Below the pieces are notes generated by a model. It was not told the DNA's origin. It saw nothing but the letters and a program-made list of their open reading frames with translations, and did not search any database. 64,000 nucleotides of DNA, from NCBI RefSeq assembly GCF_013387465.1, contig NZ_VYGV01000016.1:244872-308871 (forward strand), read 5' to 3'. How positions within the stretch are numbered: the first letter of the stretch is position 1; each line of letters starts with the position of its first letter. Below, piece by piece: positions 57,854 to 64,000 of the stretch. A program made the translations under genes and the position numbers. Source of the stretch: Hydrogenophaga aromaticivorans. Lineage in GTDB: Bacteria; Pseudomonadota; Gammaproteobacteria; Burkholderiales; Burkholderiaceae_C.

Positions 57854-58423
57854 ATGTCAGCAACCCCCTACATCCAGCAACTTCAACCCGTGGTCCATGC
57901 AGACGCCCAGGGCGCGCAGAAAGAAATCCTCGACACCGCGCTCAAGCAGGTGGGTTTCATTCCCAACATGTATGCCAACATGGTCAACGCCCCAGCCGTG
58001 CTGAGCACCTACCTGCACGGCTACGGGCTGTTCCGCAAGGAATCGGGCCTCACACCAGCCGAGCAGGAGGTGGTGTTCCTGGCGGTCAGCCGCACCAATG
58101 GCTGCACCTACTGCACAGCGGCGCACAGCATGATCGCGGACAAGATGTCGGGCGTGCCGGCACCGGTGCTGCAGGCCATCCGCGGTCACCAGCCCATTCC
58201 CGACGCGAAGCTGGCGGCGCTTTTTGAGGTCACCACCGAAATGGTCAAGAGCCTGGGCCAGCCCAGTCCTGCGGCCGTCAAGGCGTTTCTCGACGCGGGC
58301 TACCAGGAGCGCGACCTGCTCTACATCGTGCTGGCGGTGTCGGTGAAGGTGCTCAGCAACTACTCCAACCACGCGTTCGGCACCACGGTGGACGAGCGTT
58401 TCGCGGCCTACAAGGTCGATTGA
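57854..58423 (+). CDS. Carboxymuconolactone decarboxylase/AhpD-family protein
   Basis: This 189-residue protein has the redox motif GCTYCTAAHS (CxxC plus His) and the family start VGFIPNMYANMVNAP. It is a different branch from the AhpD-like protein at 54327. Peroxidase or disulfide reductase activity is likely. ATG 57854 has AGGAG upstream, and a small hypothetical gene follows by 13 bases. Confidence 0.88.
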   Translation: MSATPYIQQLQPVVHADAQGAQKEILDTALKQVGFIPNMYANMVNAPAVLSTYLHGYGLFRKESGLTPAEQEVVFLAVSRTNGCTYCTAAHSMIADKMSGVPAPVLQAIRGHQPIPDAKLAALFEVTTEMVKSLGQPSPAAVKAFLDAGYQERDLLYIVLAVSVKVLSNYSNHAFGTTVDERFAAYKVD

Positions 58424-58436
58424 GAGCCGTGAACCC

Positions 58437-58745
58437 ATGACCCCCACCTTTGTTCCAGAAACGTTCGAGCGGGTCATGGGTTGCACCGCCGCCGAATTGC
58501 TGGCCTGGCTGCCCCGTGCACTGCCCGATGCCCAGCTCCAGACCGACGAGGCCGGACAGCGCAACGTGGCAACCTGGCCGCAGGGGCGCATGGAGCTGAG
58601 CTGGCAGCCCTTGCCGCCGCGTCGCATCGCGCTGCTGGAGATTCCGCAGCTGGCGGTGCGTTTCACCTACGTCGATCTGAGCGATGCAGAACGTTATCGC
58701 ATTCAGAGGTGCTTTGATCTGCAGACGCATCGGGGTGGTGGCTGA
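58437..58745 (+). CDS. Small conserved-type hypothetical protein
   Basis: This 102-residue soluble protein (VMGCTAAELLAWLPRALPD; RMELSWQPLPPRRIALLEIPQL; YVDLSDAERYRIQRCFDL) lies 13 bases after the AhpD-like gene and 30 bases before a HAD gene. No family name can be given. Position and composition support a real gene. Confidence 0.65.
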   Translation: MTPTFVPETFERVMGCTAAELLAWLPRALPDAQLQTDEAGQRNVATWPQGRMELSWQPLPPRRIALLEIPQLAVRFTYVDLSDAERYRIQRCFDLQTHRGGG

Positions 58746-58775
58746 GGCCGATCACCCGCATCAGGAGACCACAGC

Positions 58776-59471
58776 ATGGATATCCAGGCGCTGGCATTTG
58801 ACACAGGCGGCACGGTGCTCGACTGGCACACCGGTCTCGTCGAGGCGTTCACGCAAGTGGGTCATCGGCACGGCCTGTCGCGCGACTGGCACTTGGTGAC
58901 CAACGACTACCGCCGCGCTGCGATGAAAGCCATCGTCGGGCAGGTGCGACCCGCCTTCAACATGGACGACGTGCACCGCACGGAACTCGATGGCGTGCTG
59001 GCGCATCACGGTCTCCAGGCATTCACCGCGCAGGACCGCTGGCAGATCCACCGGTCCTGGTACGGGCTGGACACCTGGCCCGACTTTCCAGCAGCGCTCA
59101 ACCGCTTGAAGAGCCGGTACCCGGTGGTCTCGTTCACCATGTTGCCGCTGGCCATGGTGGTGGCTGTCTCGCGCCGCAACGACATCGACTGGGATGCCGT
59201 GATTTCCTGCGAGATGATCGGCGTGTACAAGCCGCAGCCCGAGGCGTACGCGCAGGTCGCCACCTGGCTGGGGCTGGAGCCGACGCAGATCCTGATGGTG
59301 GCTTGCCACAATTTCGACCTGAATGCCGCGCGCGCCAGCGGCTACCGGACCGCCTTTGTGCGGCGGCCTTTGGAGTGGGGGCCATCAGGGCCACCCGATC
59401 CAGATCCACATCCGGATTGCAGCTTCGTGGTGGACGACTTCACCTCGTTGGCGGAGAAGCTGGGCGCGTGA
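58776..59471 (+). CDS. HAD-superfamily hydrolase, haloacid dehalogenase type II-like
   Basis: This 231-residue protein has nucleophile Asp8 in LAFDTGGTVLDWH, motif III Lys in IGVYKPQPEAYAQ and motif IV-like MVACHNFDLNAARASGYRTAFV. Motif II, usually SNG in dehalogenases, is SFTMLP. The overall shape is that of L-2-haloacid dehalogenase-type HADs, but phosphatase activity is also possible. It has no halide-specific context. Confidence 0.87.
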   Translation: MDIQALAFDTGGTVLDWHTGLVEAFTQVGHRHGLSRDWHLVTNDYRRAAMKAIVGQVRPAFNMDDVHRTELDGVLAHHGLQAFTAQDRWQIHRSWYGLDTWPDFPAALNRLKSRYPVVSFTMLPLAMVVAVSRRNDIDWDAVISCEMIGVYKPQPEAYAQVATWLGLEPTQILMVACHNFDLNAARASGYRTAFVRRPLEWGPSGPPDPDPHPDCSFVVDDFTSLAEKLGA

Positions 59472-59526
59472 TGCCCTTCGCCTGGGGCGTTCTGTCAACA
59501 CCGATCGTGTCCCTGCAAGGAACCCC

Positions 59527-59811
59527 ATGAAAGCCGTCTGGAACCACGCTGTCATTGCGCAGAGCGATGACATCGTCGAGTACGAAGGCGTCAGCTACTT
59601 TCCCGTCGGCTCACTCGTCGCAGCGCATGTGCGACCCAGTGCGAAGAACACCGTGTGTCCCTATAAAGGCATGGCCAGCTACTACGACATCGTGGTGGAT
59701 GGGCAGGTCAACAAGGACGCGGTCTGGACCTACACCCATCCGACGGCCCGCGCGTCCGCTATTCGAGATCGGGTCGCTTTCTGGCGCGGCGTGACGCTGG
59801 TGTCCGACTGA
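59527..59811 (+). CDS. DUF427 protein
   Basis: This 94-residue protein is a single DUF427 domain (VWNHAVIAQSDDIVEYEGVSYFP; NTVCPYKGMASYYDI; WTYTHPTARASAIRDRVAFW). The conserved CPYKG is the family signature. Function is unknown. It follows the HAD gene by 55 bases. Confidence 0.88.
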   Translation: MKAVWNHAVIAQSDDIVEYEGVSYFPVGSLVAAHVRPSAKNTVCPYKGMASYYDIVVDGQVNKDAVWTYTHPTARASAIRDRVAFWRGVTLVSD

Positions 59812-59843
59812 TCGTCGTCCGTCTGCCGGTGGGGGTCGGGGGG

Positions 59844-59871
59844 TGTAAGGATGCAAGGCGCGGCAGCGACT
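59844..59871 (+). promoter_or_regulatory. ECF-type promoter motif upstream of hbdH
   Basis: TGTAAGG (59844-59850), 16 bases, CGACT (59867-59871), 49 bases before the start codon. The boxes match those of arsS exactly. Confidence 0.72.
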
Positions 59872-59920
59872 GAGGCACACAAGCCATGTGGCTTGCGTCC
59901 GTTTCAGGCAGAAAGCGCAC

Positions 59921-60721
59921 ATGGCCCTCTCATCCGTCCACCGCGGCACAAAGACCGCACTCATCACTGGCTCCACCAGCGGCATCGGCCTGGGCATCGC
60001 CACCGCCCTGGCCGCAGCGGGACACGACGTGGTGCTCAACGGTTTTGGCGAGACTGCAGCCATCGAACAATTGCGCGCCGAGCTGTCTCAGCTGCACGGC
60101 GTGAACGTGCGCTACAGCGGTGCCGATCTGTCCGATCCGGTCGCCACCGAGGCCATGATGGAAGAAGCCATCGGTGCCTGCGGCGCCATCGACATCCTGG
60201 TGAACAACGCCGGCATTCAGCACGTGGCGCCGGTGGACGAGTTTCCGGTGGAAAAATGGAACGCGATCATCGCGATCAACCTGTCGGCCGCGTTCCACAC
60301 CACGCGGCTGGCCTTGCCCGGCATGAAGGCCAGAGGCTGGGGCCGGGTGCTCAACGTGGCCTCGGCCCACGCATTGGTGGCGTCGCCGTTCAAGTCCGCT
60401 TACGTCGCGGCCAAACACGGCATCGCCGGGTTCACCAAGTCGGTGGCGCTGGAAGTGGCCACCCAGGGCATCACCGCCAACGCGCTGTGTCCGGGCTATG
60501 TGTGGACGCCGCTGGTGGAAAAGCAGATTCCCGACACGGCCAGGGCGCGCGGATTGACCGAGCAACAGGTGATCGACGATGTGCTGCTGCACGCGCAGCC
60601 CACCAAGCAGTTCGTCACCATCGAGCAGGTCGCAGCGTTTGCGGCCTTCCTGTGTTCCAACGCCGGCGCCAGCATCACCGGAGCGGTGATGCCCATCGAC
60701 GGTGGCTGGACGGCGCAATAA
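59921..60721 (+). CDS. 3-hydroxybutyrate dehydrogenase (SDR)
   Basis: This 266-residue short-chain dehydrogenase has the NAD motif TGSTSGIGLGIA, NNAG (VNNAGIQHVAP), the catalytic Ser in NVASAHALVAS and the YxxxK in SAYVAAKHG. The sequence LCPGYVWTPLVEKQIPD is typical of bacterial hydroxybutyrate dehydrogenases, which turn 3-hydroxybutyrate into acetoacetate during polyhydroxybutyrate use. It is followed after 16 bases by a patatin, as in other Burkholderiales. Confidence 0.92.
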   Translation: MALSSVHRGTKTALITGSTSGIGLGIATALAAAGHDVVLNGFGETAAIEQLRAELSQLHGVNVRYSGADLSDPVATEAMMEEAIGACGAIDILVNNAGIQHVAPVDEFPVEKWNAIIAINLSAAFHTTRLALPGMKARGWGRVLNVASAHALVASPFKSAYVAAKHGIAGFTKSVALEVATQGITANALCPGYVWTPLVEKQIPDTARARGLTEQQVIDDVLLHAQPTKQFVTIEQVAAFAAFLCSNAGASITGAVMPIDGGWTAQ

Positions 60722-60737
60722 CGGAAGGCGGTTCGAC

Positions 60738-61943
60738 ATGGCCACACGCGCAAGCACACCATCCACAAACACCCGCGCAGCCGCCAAAGCGGTTGCCAAC
60801 AAGGCGGCACGGTCCCCGGCGGACGCGCCGAATCCGAACTGTCCACCCCAGCAGACCGTGATGGTCATGCAGGGCGGTGGCGCCGTGGGGGCGTTTCATC
60901 TCGGTGTCTACCAGGCCCTGCACGAAGGCGGCAAGGAGCCAGACTGGGTCATCGGCACGTCCATCGGCGCGATCAACGCGGCGCTGATCGCCGGCAACCA
61001 TCCCCAGCACCGGCTGGCGCGGCTGCGGGCCTTCTGGGAACGCATGCAGTCCCGGCGGGCCAGCCACAGTGCCTTTGCGCTGTGGCCCTCGCTGGCCGGG
61101 ATGGCGCAGTGGCAACACAACCTGGGTGTGGTGGGGCAGGGCATCCCCGATTTCTTCAAGCCGAATCTGCCGGCCTGGTTCAATCCGCGACAGGTAGTGG
61201 GCATAGAGCGAGCCGCGTACTACGACACGCAACCGCTTCGCGACACACTGGACGAGCTGGTGGACTTTGACGTCCTTGCGCGTTCGCCCATGCGCATCAC
61301 GGTGGGCGCTGTCAATGCGCGCACCGGTCAGATGCGGTATTTCGACAGCCGGCACGAGCGTCTCAACTTGGATCACATCATGGCCTCGGGTGCGCTGGCG
61401 CCGGCCTTCGGCGCGGTGCGCATCGACGGCGATCCGTACTGGGATGGCGGGCTGTACTCGAACACGCCGATCGAGGTGGTGCTGGACGACAAGCCGCGCT
61501 GCGACTCGCTGATCTTTGCCTGCCGGCTGTGGGAGCCGCACGGCGACGAACCGCAAAGCCTTTGGGACGTGCAGGGCCGCCTGAAGGACATCCAGTTCGC
61601 CAGCCGGGCCGAATCGCACATCGAACGCCAGCGGCAGCTGCACCGGCTGCGCCACATCATCCGCGACCTGGCCCGACAGGTGCCCGACAGCGCCCATGCC
61701 CGCGAGCTGGGTGCCTGGGGTTGCAACACCGTGATGCACGTCGTCAGCCTGATGGCGCCGCACCTGCCCGGCGAAGACCAGACCAAGGACATCGACTTCA
61801 CGCCCCGCGGTGTGCACCTGCGTACGGACGCCGGGTTGAAGTTGGGGCGCCAGGCGCTGGCGGAGAAGTTGTGGGAGGCGCCGCACGACCCGCTGGAAGG
61901 CGTTTGCGTGCACCGGGTTCACCTGGACCCAGCGGCTGCATAG
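60738..61943 (+). CDS. Patatin-like phospholipase (DUF3734 type)
   Basis: This 401-residue lipase has the oxyanion loop MQGGGAVGAFHLGVYQAL, nucleophile Ser in GTSIGAIN and catalytic Asp in WDGGLYSNTP. The first about 40 residues are Ala/Lys/Thr-rich, like phasin tails (AAAKAVANKAARSPAD), which may target polymer granules. The C-terminal DUF3734 region is present. It may hydrolyse polyhydroxybutyrate or lipids, feeding the dehydrogenase beside it. Confidence 0.9.
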   Translation: MATRASTPSTNTRAAAKAVANKAARSPADAPNPNCPPQQTVMVMQGGGAVGAFHLGVYQALHEGGKEPDWVIGTSIGAINAALIAGNHPQHRLARLRAFWERMQSRRASHSAFALWPSLAGMAQWQHNLGVVGQGIPDFFKPNLPAWFNPRQVVGIERAAYYDTQPLRDTLDELVDFDVLARSPMRITVGAVNARTGQMRYFDSRHERLNLDHIMASGALAPAFGAVRIDGDPYWDGGLYSNTPIEVVLDDKPRCDSLIFACRLWEPHGDEPQSLWDVQGRLKDIQFASRAESHIERQRQLHRLRHIIRDLARQVPDSAHARELGAWGCNTVMHVVSLMAPHLPGEDQTKDIDFTPRGVHLRTDAGLKLGRQALAEKLWEAPHDPLEGVCVHRVHLDPAAA

Positions 61944-61978
61944 CCAGCGGGCACCGCGGTTGATGTGTCATGGGTGCC

Positions 61979-62006
61979 TGTAAGAGAAGCCCACCTTCGC
62001 GCGACT
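61979..62006 (+). promoter_or_regulatory. ECF-type promoter motif upstream of the thioredoxin/CcdA operon
   Basis: TGTAAGA (61979-61985), 16 bases, CGACT (62002-62006), 36 bases before the thioredoxin start. One mismatch in the first box. Confidence 0.68.
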
Positions 62007-62042
62007 CAGTACATCACCCCGGTTCCCACTCAAGGAGTCATC

Positions 62043-62423
62043 ATGGTTCTTCGCCGTGCCTTTTTTGCTTCTGTTCTGTTGCTCGCCAGCGCCGCCTCGC
62101 ACGCGCTGGACATCAAACCCTTCTCCGCTGCGCTGCTGGCACAGGCACAGGCCAGCGACCAGCCGGTCGCGCTGCATTTCCATGCCGACTGGTGTCCGAC
62201 CTGCCGCGCGCAGGAAAAGGTCTTGCAGTCCCTCAAGAGCGAGCCGGGTCTGGACCTGACGGTGCTGGTTGTCAACTACGACACCGAGAAGGAGCTCAAG
62301 AAGCTGTTCAATGTGCGTGCCCAGTCCACCTTCGTGGTGCTGCGCGGGCAGCAGGAGTGGGCGCGCCTGGTGGGTGACACCGATCCCGCAGCCATCCGCA
62401 CTGCGTTCAAGTCCGCGCTCTGA
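62043..62423 (+). CDS. Periplasmic thioredoxin-like protein
   Basis: This 126-residue protein has a signal peptide (1-22, ending SHALD) and the thioredoxin fold with active site WCPTC (FHADWCPTCRAQEKVL) and STFVVLRG. It is probably reduced by the CcdA-like membrane protein encoded 13 bases downstream and acts on periplasmic disulfides. Confidence 0.9.
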   Translation: MVLRRAFFASVLLLASAASHALDIKPFSAALLAQAQASDQPVALHFHADWCPTCRAQEKVLQSLKSEPGLDLTVLVVNYDTEKELKKLFNVRAQSTFVVLRGQQEWARLVGDTDPAAIRTAFKSAL

Positions 62424-62436
62424 GCGGGGCGAGCGC

Positions 62437-63171
62437 ATGTCGGCTCTGGTATCGCTTCCACAACTGGGTTTCAGCCTGGCCGCTGGCGGCCTGACGACGC
62501 TCTCGCCCTGCGTCTTTCCTATGCTCCCCCTGGTGGTCGGTGGTGCGCTGCAGGGCAACCGCCTGGGGCCGGTGGCCATGGGCCTGGGCATGATCGCCTC
62601 GTTTGCCGGCATCGGCATGCTGCTCGGTGCGCTCGGGCCGGCGCTGGGGATTGACGGTGACTCGGTGCGCATCGCGGGCGCGGCCATGTTGATCGCCTTT
62701 GCGGTGGTGATGCTGGTGCCAGCGCTGGGCGAGCGCTTCACGCGCTGGATGTTGCCGCTGGCCAATTCGGCCCATGCCGCCTCGTCGGGGATTCAGGGCG
62801 GTTCGCTCACTGGCGCTTTTCTGCTCGGTGGTGTGCTGGGTCTGGTCTGGAGCCCCTGCTCGGGCCCCTTGCTCGGCTCGGCACTCACGCTTGTGGCGAG
62901 TGAAGGCGGTCTGGCGCGGGGCGGGCTGATCCTGGGTGTCTTCGGTTTGGGAGCCGCCATTCCCCTCGTGGCCGTGGCTTACGCCTCGCGCAGCGGCTTC
63001 AACCGCGTGCGCGACTGGGTGATGGCCCGCATCGAACGCTTGCGCCATGCCTTCGCCGTTCTGTTGGGTCTGCTGGGTGTGGCCATCCTGATGGGGTGGG
63101 ACAAACGCCTCGAAGCTTTGTTCGTCCGGTGGATGCCCGACGCCTGGGTCAATCTCACGGTGGGCATCTGA
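62437..63171 (+). CDS. CcdA/DsbD-like membrane thiol transporter
   Basis: This 244-residue protein has six membrane segments and paired cysteines in LSPCVFPMLPL and WSPCSGPLLG, the two Pro-flanked Cys of the DsbD/CcdA central domain. It carries electrons from cytoplasmic thioredoxin to periplasmic partners, here most likely the preceding thioredoxin. GAGCG precedes ATG 62437. Confidence 0.9.
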   Translation: MSALVSLPQLGFSLAAGGLTTLSPCVFPMLPLVVGGALQGNRLGPVAMGLGMIASFAGIGMLLGALGPALGIDGDSVRIAGAAMLIAFAVVMLVPALGERFTRWMLPLANSAHAASSGIQGGSLTGAFLLGGVLGLVWSPCSGPLLGSALTLVASEGGLARGGLILGVFGLGAAIPLVAVAYASRSGFNRVRDWVMARIERLRHAFAVLLGLLGVAILMGWDKRLEALFVRWMPDAWVNLTVGI

Positions 63172-63227
63172 CCGTTTCATCCACCACGGGTTCTACAGCG
63201 AGCCATCCCTATCAAGGAGACATTCCC

Positions 63228-64000
63228 ATGCAAGCCATGTTCAAGACCCTTCCGCTGGTCGGCGCTTCGGCGCTGCTGCTGGCCGCGTGCGGCAGCGTCG
63301 AACCGCAGAAGCCGCTGGCGCTGCCCACGGCGCCGGCTCCGGTGTCGTACGACGGGCATGTGGCTGGCGAAGCAACCGACTACGTTTTCGTGCTGGTGCC
63401 TGACAGCAATCCGGCCACGCCAGGTCTGGCGATGAAGGCGGGCGAGTCGCTGCACCTGGCGCTGTCTCCGGCGTTCAAACGCAATGCTTCGGTGCCCATC
63501 GTCTCCGACCGCGACACCAACCTGGTGCTGACCAAGGGCTGGCCGCAGGGTGCCGTGCCGCTGGCCGGGCAGTACCGCATCGACTTCGTCGAGAAGGACC
63601 ATGCCATCACCGTCACCGCGCTCAAGGACATCGCGGCCGCCGGCGGCAACGCGCCGGGCATCAAGGTGATGCATGTGAGGGGTCGCAGCTTCACCAACCC
63701 TGCGACCGGTGGCTATCCGGTGACGGTGACACGCCGATCCGCCGGTGGACAGGTTCAGGCGGTGTGGCAAGGCGGCATGCGGGTGCAGGAGGAGATGCTG
63801 GAGACCCGGCTGGTGCCGACCAACTTTCACGTGCCACCGGGCGCAAACACCGACTACCAGACGGTGGCGACCGGTCAGGTCGCACCCATGCACCTGGGCT
63901 TGCTGCTTTGGGGGGCCGACGGCGCACCGCTCAACGGTGTTGGCGTGGCCCCGCGCGACATCAACCGCTTCCCGCGCTACACCGGCGGCTTGCTTGTGCA
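63228..64000 (+). CDS. Lipoprotein of unknown function (cut by window end)
   Basis: An open frame from ATG 63228 (AAGGAG upstream) continues past the window end, at least 257 codons. It begins with a lipoprotein signal peptide ending in the lipobox LLLAACGS (residues 16-23). The mature part is rich in beta-strand-like stretches (YVFVLVPDSNPATPG; GQYRIDFVEKDHAITV; GIKVMHVRGRSF). No family is recognised. It lies 57 bases after the CcdA gene and may share its transcript, so it could take part in envelope stress. Confidence 0.75.
   Translation, partial: MQAMFKTLPLVGASALLLAACGSVEPQKPLALPTAPAPVSYDGHVAGEATDYVFVLVPDSNPATPGLAMKAGESLHLALSPAFKRNASVPIVSDRDTNLVLTKGWPQGAVPLAGQYRIDFVEKDHAITVTALKDIAAAGGNAPGIKVMHVRGRSFTNPATGGYPVTVTRRSAGGQVQAVWQGGMRVQEEMLETRLVPTNFHVPPGANTDYQTVATGQVAPMHLGLLLWGADGAPLNGVGVAPRDINRFPRYTGGLLV

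Noticed and set aside
1-64000. CRISPR array
   Set aside because: I saw no set of regularly spaced short direct repeats; the repeat families found here are long, few and irregularly placed.

Overview
The window looks like a chromosomal segment of a high-GC betaproteobacterium, most likely Burkholderiales and probably Comamonadaceae (Hydrogenophaga-like). The reasons are a cytochrome c5-type protein beside a tRNA-Arg(CCG), a DUF4148 protein, a hydroxybutyrate dehydrogenase/DUF3734-patatin pair, and many TRAP transporter genes. No genus can be fixed from sequence alone.

Layout. (1) 1-1.75 kb: core genes, a tRNA-Arg(CCG) and a truncated second copy of its 5' half. (2) 2.0-3.2 kb: an intact IS30-family element with perfect 26-bp ends, inserted in a dispersed repeat. 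(3) 3.5-17.5 kb: a catabolic cluster. A GntR/FCD regulator and an Asp/Glu-racemase-superfamily enzyme read leftward. A long rightward operon encodes a hydantoinase, a racemase homologue lacking its catalytic cysteines, two complete TRAP transporters, an amidase, a hydratase-type enzyme, a class V aminotransferase and an OHCU decarboxylase. It looks built to import and degrade a hydantoin- or ureide-like compound. (4) 17.9-37.5 kb: a mosaic accessory region bounded and punctuated by three families of non-coding repeats. It holds a PIN-GNAT-PUA-like gene split in frame by an IS256 element, followed by ASCH, P-loop kinase and HNH genes. It also holds a tyrosine integrase module with poorly known cargo, and a defence-like block (restriction-fold nuclease, HEPN-like proteins, trypsin-like protease, SEC-C protein, AAA ATPase) whose right-hand part is strikingly AT-rich.

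(5) 37.6-44.6 kb: an arsenosugar-type cluster (ArsS radical SAM protein, phosphonate-type ABC transporter, metallophosphoesterase, MTA/purine nucleoside phosphorylase, two convergent glycosyltransferases) without arsM. (6) 44.6-49.4 kb: a DEP protein, a membrane VTT/flavin-disulfide oxidoreductase fusion, and merR/merTP with a GDCCVxC protein but no merA. (7) 49.4-57.1 kb: a bufferin-type (DUF2282/DUF692/DUF2063/DoxX) copper-linked peptide operon, two ECF sigma/zinc-finger anti-sigma pairs, AhpD-like, glutaredoxin and AraC genes. (8) 57.2-64 kb: a DUF4148 protein, a second AhpD-like protein, HAD, DUF427, hbdH, patatin, thioredoxin/CcdA and a lipoprotein cut by the window edge.

The most unifying observation is a shared promoter-like motif, TGTAAGG-N15/16-CGACT. 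It lies 36-75 bases before the start codons of the arsS, VTT-oxidoreductase, bufA, second ECF sigma, hbdH and thioredoxin operons, with close variants before the first ECF sigma operon and the DUF4148 gene. I infer that one ECF sigma factor coordinates arsenic, copper, thiol-redox and lipid functions here.
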